Shown here: positions 37,001 to 49,631 of the stretch, piece after piece | Layout of the letters: each line of letters opens with the position of its first letter | Position numbering within the stretch: the first letter of the stretch is position 1 | Notes under the pieces: model-generated | Databases searched by the model: none | What the model was told of the DNA's origin: nothing | The model's input: the letters and a program-made list of their open reading frames with translations, nothing else | NCBI GenBank assembly: GCA_012274445.1 | Contig: JAAROD010000090.1 | Location: 1,153,709 to 1,217,708, forward strand | Source: Sclerotiophoma versabilis | Lineage: Eukaryota; Ascomycota; Dothideomycetes; Pleosporales; Didymellaceae | Direction of reading: 5' to 3' | Length of the DNA stretch: 64,000 nt | Translations under genes and position numbers: made by a program

Positions 37001-38111
37001 TGCCTAGGCCTTATTAAGTATTAGTAGAGTAGTACTGTTTATAAGGCCTATTATTATTAGAGATAAAGTATTAAATACTTAACTAGTTATATAAGTAATT
37101 ACGTAGTTAACTTAGTTCTTCTTAGTAGAGTACACTAGCTAGTCTCTATATAGCTTAGCCTATACCTTTATCTTCTATTAGAGATATTATTTATATAATT
37201 CTTTATTAAACACTTCTATATTAGAAAGTCTAGGCTTTTTAGCCTATTAGATAGTATAATTTTAGTAGTTACTTAAAGAAGAAGAACTAGAAGAAAAGTT
37301 TTATCTACTTCTTTCTAAAGTTTCTAGATAAGTATTATTACTTAGTATCTCTCTAAGTTTATTTATTTAGAATTATAGCTACTTATATAATTATCTATTA
37401 ATAAGCTTATAGTATAATACTTAGGTAATTAAATAATTAATTAGTGCCTATCTATCTAAATATAATAACTATTTATATATAAAGAAAACATTATTAGTTA
37501 TATAACTCTAGAATTAAGCTTATAGGCAGTAGTAAGTCTACTTAACTATAGTTAGCTTAACTACTAAGCTTCTTAACAGTTAGCTATAAGCTTAGGCGCA
37601 CAGGCTTATACTTTAGGTAATACCTAGCTCTAATACGCTAATGCCTTACTTAGCCTAGCAGTAAGCTAGCAGCTTGCTTATATAATATTATCTTTCTTAC
37701 TTACTTACTAGTTTATCTAGGTTAGCTTTTAAGAATTATATTATTACTATTAGATTATCTACTAATAGGCTGTGTAATAGGTCTTACTATTATTTATATA
37801 GTTACTATAATTATTTTTACTATTTATATATAAGCTAGCTGCTAGGTAGCTATTAATTATAAAGGTTATCTCCTTCTATTATTATATACTTAGAAGGTTT
37901 AGTTAGTTTTAATCTTTCTACTTATATTAGGAGTTAAAGTAGTCTTCTAATAAGTATGTATTTATCCTATACTATAGAAGTAGAAAGATAGAGAAGAAAG
38001 AAGAAATTATCTCTTCTTATATAAGATATAGTAAGATACTAACCTATACTCTATAGTTACGTGCGTAGGTTTAGTATATAGTCTTATATACTTAGAGCTT
38101 AGTCTATTATA
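31023..38111 (-). mobile_element. Second Ty3/Gypsy family, full-length (~7.1 kb, RIP-dead)
   Basis: Direct LTRs of exactly 187 bp (31023-31209 and 37925-38111) begin TATTARGAGTTAAAGTAG and end CTATTATA on the plus strand. The coding relics run on the minus strand. The purine tract AAAGAAGAGAGGTAT (complement of 31210-31224) abuts the 3' LTR at the left, fixing orientation. The total is 7,089 bp. No matching 5-bp duplication is visible (CTTAT versus TATAC), so one flank may have been altered. LTR sequence and pol differ from the 488-bp-LTR family. Confidence 0.85.
31225..37900 (-). pseudogene. Gag-pol of second Gypsy family, RIP-inactivated
   Basis: On the minus strand with stops suppressed, the reverse transcriptase region near 35080-35210 reads FQRYINQALRNFLDN…YLNNILIFT. 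This corresponds to the FQxxINxxLRxFLDxF…YLDDILIYT signature of another chromovirus clade, again with both active-site Asp read as Asn. A zinc-knuckle-like relic lies near 36490-36540. Integrase should occupy the part to the left (about 33300-34300). Multiple stops in every frame. Confidence 0.75.
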
Positions 38112-39119
38112 TATACTATTAGAAATATAGTAGTTATATATACTAGCTAGTAAAGTATATATTAGCTATAGATATAGATATTATATAAGAGTATAAATAG
38201 AGTTATTTAATAGTATATATTTAACTTTATATAGTTATATATTATTATAGTTTATTATAATAGTTTAAGCTCTATACTATACTATAAATAGTTAGTAGTT
38301 TATAATACTAACTACCCTATATTACTCTACGCCTTAGTATAATATTATACTAGGTATAGTAAATACTCTTACCTATACTAAGTACTTAATACTAACTACC
38401 TACTACCTTATATACTATACCTATACTATTATATAGCCTATACTAGCCTATACTAAGTAAACTACCTACTTAAAGCTACTACTATATAAGCTACTTACTA
38501 CTAAGGCTGCTTATAAGTCTATAGGTAGTAAGACTATACCTAAGCTAAAGTACTACTATAAGGCTAGTAGTAAGTTATAATATATATTTATTATATATAA
38601 ATACTAATACTACTTAGTTATTACTCTATAAAAGATCTAATAATACTAGTATAGTTTTAAGCTTCTTATCTATAAGCTACTATTTACTTATCTAGTTTAT
38701 AAGCTTCTTACTTAAGTTTAGAACTCTCTTCTAAATAGGCTCTACTATCCTGTTTCTAGCTGTATTAATTATATTTAGGCTACTACTTTAGAGGCTTTAT
38801 AAAACGTAGTTAAGGCTTTTATTATTAAATATATAGAAGGTATAGAGTTAACCTAAAGTTATAAATATATACTAATAGTTTTAGACTATAATATTAATAT
38901 AATCTATACTAAGAGTATTACTATTTAGTAGAAGAACTTATTCTTAGCTCTATACTACTATAAGAGATTTAGTATATAGAGTATATAGATAAGTAGTAAA
39001 AAGATACCTAGGTATAATACTAGTAAATAAACTATTTAGATATACCTAATTAATATTAATACTATATTAACTTTCTATAATAATTAGAGTTTATCTTAAG
39101 TATATTTTTTTAAATTAAG
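38112..39119. other. RIP-degraded DNA, unclassified coding relic
   Basis: The plus strand can be read for about 250 codons with RIP-type stops suppressed (about 38270-39110) but shows no motif I recognise. No terminal repeats found. Confidence 0.4.
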
Positions 39120-39341
39120 ATATAATAACTAAGCTTTCCTAACTTCTACCTTTACTAGTACTACCTCTACTTAACCCCTACCTACGCTAGTACTACTCTA
39201 ACCTAACCTATATCTACTTAGTAGCTACTAGCGTAGGTAGAGGTTAGAGTTAGGTAGAGGTTAGAGTTAGATAGGGGTAGGTTATATAACCTACCTAACC
39301 TCTTTCTAACCTCTACCTATTTACTAGCCTACTATTTAGGC
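39120..39341. repeat. Inverted copy of the degenerate satellite
   Basis: The left half (TACCTCTACTTAACCCCTAC, CTACGCTAGTACTAC) is the complement of the right half (CTACTAGCGTAGGTAGAGG, TTAGAGTTAGGTAGAGG), centred near 39215. This forms an imperfect palindrome of the units seen at 30270-30480. Confidence 0.6.
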
Positions 39342-42300
39342 TAACTAGTATACTAGTAGTATATTAGGTACTAATTAATAATATACTATAAGTATACCTA
39401 GATATTATAGTAGTAGTATACCTTAATAATATCCTAGTATATAGTAAGATACTAGAAGAATATAAGGTCTATATATAATAAGTATTAAAATACTTAGTAA
39501 TAGTAGATCTTAGGCTAAAGCTAGAGAAGTGTAAATAGTATAAGAAAGAAGTTAGGTTTCTTAGCTATATTATAGAAAGATATAGAGTTAAGATAAGTAA
39601 AAAGAAAAACTAGATTATAAAGAATTAGCTAATACCTACTATAGTTATAAGAATTTAAGAGTTCCTAAGGTTTATTAACTTTAACTAATACTTTATTAAG
39701 AACTACTCTATAGAGGCCTTTATACTTATAAGAACTATATAGAAGAATATACTCTTTAAGTAGAAATAAGTATAAGAATATACTTTCTAATTACTTAAGT
39801 AAGTATATATAGAGCCTTCTGCACTATTTATATTTAAAAGTAGTAAACCTATATACTTTAAAATAAATACTTTAGATTTAGTATTAGAAGTATATATTAC
39901 TTAAGAATAAAATAGTTAATAGTACCTAATTACCTACTACTTAAGAAGGTTTATAGTACTAAAAGAATATTATAATATATATAATAAAGAGCTTATAGCT
40001 ATTATTAATATATTATAATATTAGAAAGTATATATAGAAAGCTACTTAGAACTTACTATCTATATAGATTTTAAGAACTTAGTATATTTTACTACTACTA
40101 AGGTTCTAAACTAATACTAAGTATACTAGTTAGAAATACTTAGTTAGTATAAGTTTAAGATCTTTTATATACTAGGAAAATAAAATAGTAGAGTAGATAT
40201 ACTTAGCTAATACTATAACCTTATAGGTAAAATAATAATTAATAAGTTTACTATTCTTAGAGTTAATAATAATAGATTATTAGGACTATTATAGTAGCTT
40301 AACCTAGTAATATAAGTTTAGTAGGAATAATATATTCTAGAGTAAGTACTAAAAGAACTTTAAGAGAAAGTTATTTTAAGATATTATAATAATATACTAT
40401 ATAGATACTCTAGTATTACCTATACTATAGAACTTATTAAGTAATATTATAAGTTTTCTAATATAAAGAATAAGGTTACTAAGTTTATTAGAAATTATAT
40501 ATAATACTAATAGAATAAGTATAGTATATATACTAAGTATAGAGAAGTATAGGTAATAGAGCTACTTATAGTACTATAAATAAGTTTTATAATAGATTTT
40601 ATTACATAGCTGCTACTTTCTAAGAACTCTATTATAGAATATACCTATAACTTAATCTTTATTATAGTAGATTAATTTACTAAGTATACTAAAATAATAC
40701 TATTTAAATATAGCTATACTATATAGCAGCTAGCTATAGTATTTATTAATTAGATTATTTACTACTATAGAATACCTAAGTTAATTATTAGTAATAGATA
40801 TAAGCTTTTTATATTAAACTACTAGACTATAATACTTACTATATTAGGTACTAGAAAAAAGCTATTTATAGCCTATTTTCTGTAGATAGATAGATAAATA
40901 GAAAGAATAAATTAGACTATTAAAATATACCTTTAGATCTATAGTAACTAGAAATAAGATAACTTAGTTTTACTATTACCTATAGTATAGATTATATATA
41001 ATAATAAGTTATTAGAAGTAATAGGTATAATACTGTTCTTTGCAAACTATAGAAGACACCTAAATTTCTTTACTTAATTTCTTAATTACTCTATTTAGAT
41101 AGAATTAGTAATAGCTTTAGTAATTAGACTAAAGAAAGTATACTAGAATTTACTTAAATATATTATATAAGCTTAAGAATAAGCTATTTTATATATTATA
41201 TAGAAATAAAAAGAAGTACCTAAGCTAAAAAAAAGAGAATAAAGTCTATTTTCTTATAAAAAATCTTAGAATATAAAGAGTAATAAAAAAGCTAGATAAG
41301 GTTAAAGTTAGACTACTTTTTATTTCTAAGTAAATTAGTATAGTTAACTATTAACTTAAGCTACCTAAGAATATAAAGATCTATCTAGTATTCTATATTT
41401 TACTGTTAGAACTTACTAACCTAAGAATACTAATCTAGAAGGACTTCTACTACTAAGCTAATAGTAATAATAAGTAGAAAGTTAAAAACATATTAATATA
41501 TTAGAGAACTAATAAGAGTATTTAATACTTAGTTAAGTAGTTAGGTTACCTAGAATTAGAAAATATATAGAAACTTCTAATATATCTTATAAACTACTAT
41601 TAATTAGTATAGAAGTACTATAATTTATAATAAACTTCTTAATAAGCCTAAAAGTAGCCTAGGTTATAGGTAAAGTATATATACCTATTAATACTGCTAG
41701 ATAATCTATCTTCTTAGTAAGATCTAGTTTACCTAATTTAGCTATCTTATTTACTATATACAGTGCCTTTTACTATACGTAATTCTTAGCTAATTTTAGA
41801 ATCTTTTTATTTTATAATAACTGCGTAATAATAGATACTAATAGAGTCTTATCTTCTTCTACCTTCTTTTTATACTCTTTATAAGTATAATCTAGTAACT
41901 TTTATAATATATTAATATAAGGCTTTTTAGCCTTAGTATACTTAGTATATTTTAGATACTTTATAGTATTTAGTATAATATAGTACTTATAGCCTTTAAA
42001 GAAATAGTAGTTATAGAGAACTTTAGTAGAAGTATTAGCTTAATAAATTTCTAGACTAAGTTAAAGATTATAAGTATAAGAAGATATTTTAATATACTAG
42101 TTACTAGATATAAAAATAAGCTTAGTTTTATATAAGCCTAGATTCTAGTTATATAGTTTAAGAATAAACTTAAAAGAGAAGAAGAATAGTATTATAATCC
42201 TGTGCAGATAAAGTAGTATAGTAATTAAGTAGCTAACTAGAGCTCTTACCTATAAGCTAGAGTAGAGCTTAGAAGAATCTCTCTTTATATAGTTATATAA

Positions 42301-42689
42301 TATACTTATTAATAAGTATAATATATATAACCTACTTATTAATAAGTATTTTATATTATTACTTATTAATAAGTAATACTATATATCTTATTAGACTAAT
42401 CTTAGTTACTTATTAATAAGTATTATCTCTTAGTAAGTATATAGTTAGTAGAAATATAACTTTTATAGTTTATATTTAACTTAGTTAATTAAGTTTATCT
42501 TTAGAACCTTAACTTCTTAACTCTAAAGCTAAATACTCTAATCTATACTCCTTATTATTACTCTCTATTATTATAGTATTTTACTAGGTAATAATTTTAA
42601 CTCTTATATACTATTCTATACTAGCGCTTATTTCTAAGAACTAATATAAATAGTACTTATAAGCTTTACTTAAAAGTATAACTTTAATA
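39342..42689 (+). mobile_element. 5'-truncated Ty3/Gypsy of the 488-bp-LTR family
   Basis: Begins abruptly inside the reverse transcriptase (matching the inner element from about 16468). It continues through the YLNNILVYS active site (about 39415-39440), integrase, and chromodomain relic (about 41440-41570) into a 3' LTR at 42190-42689. Its purine tract GAAGAAGAATAG lies immediately before the LTR. Mutation is heavier than in the inner copy. Confidence 0.82.
42190..42689 (+). repeat. 3' LTR of truncated Gypsy (500 bp)
   Basis: Starts TATTATAATCCTGTGCAG and ends AACTTTAATA. It keeps the four CTTATTAATAAG palindromes despite heavy RIP elsewhere, as expected because they contain no CpA or TpG. 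Confidence 0.85.
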
Positions 42690-43552
42690 CTTACCTTTTA
42701 TAACTACTAGATATAGGTTATTTTACCTCTTTAAAAAAAGTATATAAGCGCTAAGCTAAGTATTATATATATAACTATATTACTTATATTACTAAAACTA
42801 AGTTTCTACTATACTTTATAAATACTTATAAAAAGATATTTACTTTTAGTAATATCTAAGAAGGCTTCTAAGGCGCTAGAATAGTCTCTTTTAACCTAGA
42901 ACAGATTATAATAGGTCTTAATATCTACTTATTTACTTTACTACTACTTACTATAGAAAATAAGCTCTAGTAGTTTTAAACTCTAAGCACTACTCTATAA
43001 TTAGAGTTATAATTAACGCTAGTTTAAAAGAGAATTTAAAGGTATATAAGCAGCTTACTAACTTTAATAGTTAAGGCCTTTAAAAAGCTTACTAAAGTTA
43101 TAGCTATAGTAGTATATAAGCTAGTATTAGCTTAAAAGAAGAATACTAAGCTTTAAGTAGTAAATAAGGCTACTATATAATCTAAATTATATAAAAGAAA
43201 GTAGTTATAGTAGAAGAAAGTTCTAATAGCTAAGAAATACCTTTAATTAACTACTCTAAGTAAGTTTAGAGTATATAGTAATAGTAAGAAGGTAAGAAAG
43301 TAAGTATATATTAAAGAAGGTAAGGTAACCTAAAGATACTATAAAAGGTACTATAAAATAGAGTATAACTTACGTATATATAAAAGGCCTATAAAAGGTA
43401 TAACTAAATAATATTATATACTATACTAGTATATAAAAGGCTAATATAGGCTAATATAAGCTATAATAGAGTAGAGATTTAGTATAGTCTTAGTAGAGTA
43501 ATCTACTTAATTATATAATCTACTTTACTATAGAGTATATTACTAGAAGTTA
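42690..43552 (+). pseudogene. 3' part of a Fot-like transposon with right TIR
   Basis: The plus strand from about 42860 reads KGFxGARIVPFNPEQIIIGLNI and then a long Ala/Lys-rich C-terminal stretch, typical of the tail of Fot-type transposases. A terminal repeat ends at about 43552 (TAGAGTATATT). The catalytic part is missing, presumably lost when the Gypsy copy to the left inserted or recombined. A 36-bp scrap resembling Gypsy internal sequence (43553-43588) separates it from the next element. Confidence 0.6.
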
Positions 43553-43588
43553 AAAACTATTTCTTTTCTAGTTTTTCTAATTTATATA

Positions 43589-46500
43589 ATATACTCTAAA
43601 GGTAAGATAATTAATAGGTAAGCTAATTGCTTTTACTAAGCTTCTACTAAACTCCCTTCTATTATAGCCTAAACTACTATAAATTAGTACTATATAAGGT
43701 AAAATAAGCTATAGTATTACTTAGATACTTTTTCTACTTTATTCTTATATATTTACGTATTATATTCTGTCTAGTTATGCTATCTATAGTATTATTAGGA
43801 TAGTTTACTCTCTTTAGCGCGTACCTACTTCTTTAACTTCTTTCTATTACTTAGCGCTCTAAACTTCTTTAGAGCTGCTAGTTACTACCTATTACTAACT
43901 ATTAGAGTTTTCTTCTTTTAAACCTACTTTCTTTATATAATTTTTATTATATAGTAGCCTTATTTACTACCTAAAGCTTACTAATTCTCTATTAGGCTAA
44001 TACTAGTTTATAGGATAAAATTACTTTCTTCTTTATATAGTGCTTAAGCGCGCTTAGAATAGACTTAGGTAAGCTACTCTACTACTTCTTATACTTCTCT
44101 TAAATTAGAGTTAATTATAACCTAAATTCTAGAGTATTACTAAAGGTTTATAACTACTAGAGCTTACTATTAGTAGAGAGTAGTAGTAATAGAGTCTATA
44201 GCTTTATATTAAGAGTTAAAATAACCTATTCTAGGTTAAAGTAGACTAATTTAGTACCTTAGAACTCTTCTTAGATATTACTAAAAGTAAAAACTATATT
44301 ATAGGCTACTTTTAAGTATAGAAGAAACTTAGTTTTTATAAAATAGGTTATCTAGTTATATATAAGTATTTTAGCTTAGTACCTATACACCTTCTTTAAA
44401 GAAGTAAAATTACCTATATTAAGTAGCTATAGAAGGTATAATAAGTAGAGAAGTATATATATAGTAATAATCTTATTATCCTTATAGTATTACTAGAATT
44501 TAAGTAAGTTATAGCTCTTATAGCTATTAATAACTAGTAGTTAGTAGGTACTAATAGTATACTTCTTTATATATATATTAAAGTGCTTTAACTACTTAAG
44601 ACTAAGCTTATTAGTAGTCTAGCTATTACTAGAAACTCTAATAACTTAATCCTAGAGTAGGTCTTTCTCTTTATACTAGCTAGAGAGGTAGTAGTATACC
44701 TTAAAGATAATAAAGAGTAGAATAGCCTATTTTTTTATATTAATACTCTATATAACTATTATCTACTTCTAGTTACCTTACTAAACTATCTTTAGCCTTT
44801 CTTATCTTTTTAAAGCTATAATAACTACTTCTAAGAAGATTTAGCCTATTATAAAGCTAGTCTTATTAAAGTTATAGGTATTATTATTCTAAATACTATA
44901 CTTAGCTTTAATATTAGCTACTAGGCTAAACTAGCTCTATATAACCTCTAAATTCTTATAGAGAGCTTACTTATAGTTATACTTATAATTAAACTTTACT
45001 TTAAGCTTTAGTTAATACTTAATAAATATACTAGACTAGTTTATACTAATTAGGCCTAGATTATACTTAGCGCGTAGAGAATTAGCTATAGTAGCTATAT
45101 CTACTAGCTAGAGGCTAATTTCTTATATATTTAGCTTAAGTATATACTTAATAATTACTCTCTTCTTATTATTATCTAAACTTTATAATTTAGGTATAGA
45201 ATTACCTTATAAAAATTATTAAGTATATTAATAGCTTAGTATACTTTAAGGTACTTTATAGATAGCTATAGTATATTACTAGAAGAGGTTTATATTTTAT
45301 TTAAAAGCTTAAAGTATAAGTTATACCTAAGCTTTCTAAGATATATTAATAATAGGTTTATATTAAGATATTAGTAATATAAAGTATTACTAAGCTAGAC
45401 ACACTACTAAGCTAGATACTTTTTCTTAGTATTACTAATATCTTATATAAGAAGTAATATAATTATAATATATATTTTTTCTTATCTAGTAAAAAGGTAG
45501 AATTATACTTATACTTTAAGCCTATATATTAGGCTAGTTTATAAGCGTATAGAGCGCTATAGCAGCTTCTAAGGTACCTTTTTAGTAGCTTTTTAATTAG
45601 CTAAATAAAATTTTACTTTAATATAAAGTACTACCTAATAGCTAAAAGCTTTTTATAATAGAAGAGTAAATAATTTTATAATATATTTTTAACCTTAATT
45701 TATATAAATTTACTTTCTAGCTATATAAGGTAGTAGATATTATAGATAAACTATTAGCTATATATAGTAGAATACCTATTAGTAAGAACTAAGCTAGGTA
45801 ATTTATATTATATAAAGAAAAGCTTAAAATAGCTTTTAATTAAGTAAAAGACTATTAGAGAATACTTTAGAAAGCTCTAAAGGTTATTAGTATATAGTTT
45901 AAGCTTATATAGAAGATAAAAGATAAGTATAGAGTTCTAGATAAGAATATCTATAACTTTAATAAAACTAGCTTCTAGATAGAAGTTATTAGCTTAATAA
46001 AGATTATTATAGGTTTAAAAAGAAATATAAAACTAAACCTTATTTAGCTAGGTAATTAAAAGTAGGTTATAGTTATCTAGAGTATCTACACTACTAAGTA
46101 TACTATTCTACTCTTTATTATCTATAAAAGGTATATTTATATCTCTGCCTAGTATAAGAAGACTAATATTCTATATAACTAGAAGCTCTCTATTTCTAAG
46201 AATAGATAGATAAATAATATAATTAGTCTTAAGTAGTTAAAGTATTTTAATATATATATAAGAGTATATTAGAAGAGGTTATATAGGCTACTTATCCTAG
46301 ACAGCTATAAGAGCTATCTTAGCTAGAATTTTAAGAACTACTACCTAGAGAATAGAATCTTAACTATCTCTATACCTTCTTACTTATTATATATACTTTA
46401 GCTACTTAATATAGTATATTTCTTACTATTAAAACTAAAGTACTTCTAATATATATAAGCCTTAGTATCTAAACACGTCTTCTATATTAATAAGAAAGGG

Positions 46501-47302
46501 TTTCTTCTAGGTTTTAGAAACGTGTTTTTTAATATATTTATATATAATAACTATAAGAAGGCCTTTTAGGTATTAGAACTAGTGCCTACTAACACGTAGA
46601 TAGTTATTAATTAGCTTAAAGTATAATTTTATACCTCTCTACTAGTACCTCTACTAAAAACACTATAGTAATTCTAAATACTAAGTAATATATATAAATA
46701 TAGATTCTAATTAAAGCTTATAAGTAAGTACTTTATATAGTTACTAATATCTACTTAGAAAGAGTTCTTAAAGCTAGTAAAAAAAGCTAAGAAGATACTA
46801 TATAAAGATATTCTTATTAAAGCTTATATATAAGAGCTTAAGAAGTAATTAGTAGAGGTTACTAAGTATAAGAAGTATAAAAGAAAGTAGATTTAGTATA
46901 GTAGAATAATAGAGTATAGTACTATAGTATTATCTATAGCTAAGAGCGCAGCTATAGCTTATATAGTATTAAAAATAGTATATAGTAGTAGTAGTTAAGA
47001 AAGAGCCTAGCTAGGTTAATAATAATATAGTAACTATAGAAAGACTAGGTATAATACTTTAATATACTAAAAAGATATAGAAGAAGATTCTATATTTAAT
47101 ATAAGTATATTATATATAGGCTCTATAGAGAGTAGTAAGTAATTACTTATTCTATATATAGTATTAGTAATACTAAGGAAAAGTATCTAGCTTAGTAGTA
47201 TATCTAGCTTAGTAGTGCTTTATATTATAAAAAGAGTACTTTAGTAAAGGCTTTATAAAAGTAGCTTACTTATTTATTAGCTTACTTACCTATAGAGTAT
47301 GT
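43589..47302 (-). mobile_element. Pogo/Fot-like transposon, 1,863 bp after removing a nested insert
   Basis: The left TIR starts ATATACTCTAAAGGTAAG at 43589. The right TIR, on the far side of the nested element, ends …CCTATAGAGTATGT at 47302. Subtracting the nested element and a 2-bp TA gives 1,863 bp, against 1,866 bp for the elements at 24885 and 53013. The transposase relic runs on the minus strand from about 45350. Its helix-turn-helix reads TIAIYKVPQSILSY-like, followed by RVIIKYILKLNIQ and the DDE domain toward about 44400. Heavily RIP-mutated. Confidence 0.8.
45377..47225 (+). mobile_element. Second pogo/Fot-like family, 1,849 bp, nested
   Basis: Inverted repeats of about 60 bp (ATATAAAGYAYTACTAAG… with two ACTAAGCTAGA motifs) lie at 45377 and, inverted, up to 47225, flanked by TA on both sides. 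The plus-strand transposase relic shows KYRVLDKNIYNFNKTSF near 45930-45970 (YNFDETGF expected), then YIYISAQYKKTN, RLLILDSYKSYLS near 46285-46320, and a LLQLLNIVYF-like region near 46400. It sits inside the element 43589-47302. Confidence 0.82.
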
Positions 47303-47428
47303 TTTTTAATTCTATATAATATATAGTTTAGTAGAATATAATAGGTTTATAAATAAGAATAATATAGTAGAAATAAATAATTAATTTAAGCTTTTATATA
47401 ATATAGTCTATTATTAAGATACCTAGAT
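47303..47428. other. RIP-degraded spacer
   Basis: Short AT-rich stretch between two transposons with no recognisable content. Confidence 0.5.
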
Positions 47429-49184
47429 TATTAAGTTACCTACCTATACTAAGCTTTTTCTATTCTACCTACTACCTCTAATACTACTACTAATTAGTAT
47501 TAATTTACTTTCTTATAATATTATTAAACGCGCTGCTAAGATCTATTAGAATAATAAAAAGACTATAAGCTACTACTACGCTAGAATGTTTTTATAACGT
47601 AATACCTACTCTAACTAATTAAAACTTAGTAAACTAGAAGAAAAGAGCCTTATTATACGTATTAAAGACCTATTTTTATATAGATTTGCCTCTAGCTTAG
47701 CTAAAGTCTATAATATAGCTAACTAACTACTAGCTATCTATTATAGTAGCTAGGTTAGTAAATGCTAGGTTTAACACTTTACTTCTTATTAACTAGAGAT
47801 TATACCTTAGCTTAGTTAACTTAGAGACTACTAGAGAATCCTGTACAGTAATCTATTAATTATTAAGCTATAGTTTAAGCTAGTAGCTAATATAAAAGCT
47901 AAGTATAGTATTCTTAATAAAAATACCTATAACTTTAATAAGACTAGGTTCTAGATAGGCGTAGAGGGGTTTATTAAGGTAGTTACTATAGTAGAGATTT
48001 ATCTTAACCCTATTAGACGCTAACCTAGTAATTATAAGTAGGTTACCCTAATTACTACTATTAGTGCAGGTAGCTAGCTTGTTCTACCTTTCTTTATCTT
48101 TAAAGAAAAGAACTATAACTAAGCCTAGTATTATAATAATTCTAGGGACTAGAGGATTACTGTATCTAATAATAGCTAGACTACTAATAAAGTAGAGATT
48201 GCCTAGCTTTAGCACTTTATTAAGCATACTACTTAGCGTATAGTTAGTAGTTACTAGCTACTTATTCTTAATAGCTATAAGTCCTATAACTTAATTAGAT
48301 TCTAGGATATCTGTAAGAAGAATAATATTATTACCCTCTATATACCTACGCACGCCTTCTATATTCTATAACCCCTAGACATTAGGTGCTTCTCTTCTCT
48401 AAAGCGTGCGTATAAGAAGAAAGTAGAAGCTCTAGTAAACAGCTACATTAACTATATTAACAAGCTAGTATTCCTAGCAGCGTTTCTAGTAGTATACTAA
48501 GGTGTTTTCTTGTCAGATAACATTAAAGCTGGATTCAGAGCTACTAGTTTAGTGCCCCTGGACCCAGGAGCGGTGCTATTAAAGCTAGAGATTAAGCCTT
48601 AAACGCTGTCACTACTGCTGCCTACCACCCCCTAGGACCCTAGGACCCCTAGCAACGCCCTTGAATTACAGGCCCAATCTACGCTGATTAAGAACTGTAT
48701 TCGAACCCACACTAGGTCCTCTCTAATAGCGCTTGTAACTATAGTGCAGCAGATACAGAAAGGTGCAGAAATGCTAGTGCACACTGGAACTATTTTAGCT
48801 GGTGAGATTGTCAAGCTTCAAGCTGCTAACGCTGCTGCAGCTAAGCGTAGAAGCTAAAAAAGGAAGCGTATACAGAAAGGGGGGACCCTTACGCAGGAGG
48901 AAGCAGAGGATATAGTAGCTCAGAGAGACGCAGTAGTGCTGGCAGGGGAGGTAAGGCGTGAGGAGAGGCGTGCAGCTGGTGGTAGCAGCTGGGGTATTCC
49001 CCACTGCAGTACATGCAGCGAGCCAGGGTATAACAAAAGAACCTGCTCAAAAGGTGCAGCTGCATCAGGCGATTAATTCTATCTACTTTTCATCAAAATT
49101 GGTTGCGGTGGTGTTGAGATATCAGGGGTGGAGTAATGGGGGGGTGCATTGGGTGGCCAACTCGATAGGGTGGCCAACTTGATA
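47429..49184 (+). mobile_element. Fot-like transposon with a RIP-spared right end
   Basis: The right end reads (complement) TATCAAGTTGGCCACCCT; the left end reads TATTAAGTTACCTACCTAT, the same after RIP apart from one transversion. The ends include TA, the expected target. The size is 1.76 kb. The left 1.1 kb is mutated. From about 48500 to the right end CpA/TpG are normal. Confidence 0.82.
47480..49046 (+). pseudogene. Fot-like transposase with C-terminal zinc knuckle
   Basis: Catalytic relics on the plus strand: NTYNFNKTRF near 47925-47955 (DETGF expected), LVLPFFIFK near 48080-48105, and LLILNSYKSYN near 48260-48290. In the spared part the frame reads GVFLSDNIKAGFRATSLVPL from about 48500, then a coiled-coil-like Ala/Lys/Glu-rich tail with RKRIQKGGTLTQEEAEDI near 48865-48910. 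It ends in a zinc knuckle C-S-T-C-x4-Y-x4-C (49002-49046), with Tyr in place of the His. A few stops (TAA/TAG where Gln/Arg-type codons are expected) remain even in the spared part, so it is not functional. Confidence 0.8.
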
Positions 49185-49452
49185 GTAGATTACGTTATAT
49201 GCCGTAGTCTGCCACAGAGTGCTAAAGTGTAGTGTTTTAGGCTATAATAGGTTATGTTTTAGTAGGGGCTTAGCAAAAGTAGCTCGCTTGCCTGTTAGCT
49301 CGCTCGCCTGTAGGGTACGTTACTTCTTTAAATCTATCTACTTTTTATTATAATAGCTAGTTAAAGTGTTAAGATATTAAGGTAAAGAGGTAGGTAGCTG
49401 TATTGAGGTAATTGAACTACTAGTGTTATTAAGCTAATAGTAGATTACGTTA
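49182..49452. repeat. Stray pogo-like TIR between 16-bp direct repeats
   Basis: ATAGTAGATTACGTTA occurs at 49182-49197 and 49437-49452. Between them, 49256-49320 is a TIR (complement ACGTACCCTACAGGCGAG … CCCCTACTAAAAC) related to the 1,866-bp family but scarcely mutated. Short adjoining sequence also matches the element's inner left end (49225-49255). This is a terminal remnant without its transposase. Confidence 0.6.
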
Positions 49453-49553
49453 AGTTTATTTAGAAGTGTGCGCGCTAAGTATACTACTACCTACAGGTAG
49501 ATACAAGATAGGGATCTACTGCGCACAGATGAATTGCGTTTAACAGTTTACAA

Positions 49554-49631
49554 GACCAGAAGACTCGGATGTAGACGACCGGAAGACTCGGATGTAGACG
49601 ACCGGAAGACTCGGATGCACACGACTAGAAG
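49554..49631. repeat. 23-bp tandem repeat, 3.4 copies
   Basis: Units begin at 49554, 49577, 49600 and 49623 (partial). Each begins GACCGGAAGACTCGG (first GACCAGAAG, last GACTAGAAG) and ends with a GTAGAC/CACAC tail. It lies in DNA not fully mutated by RIP. Confidence 0.9.
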
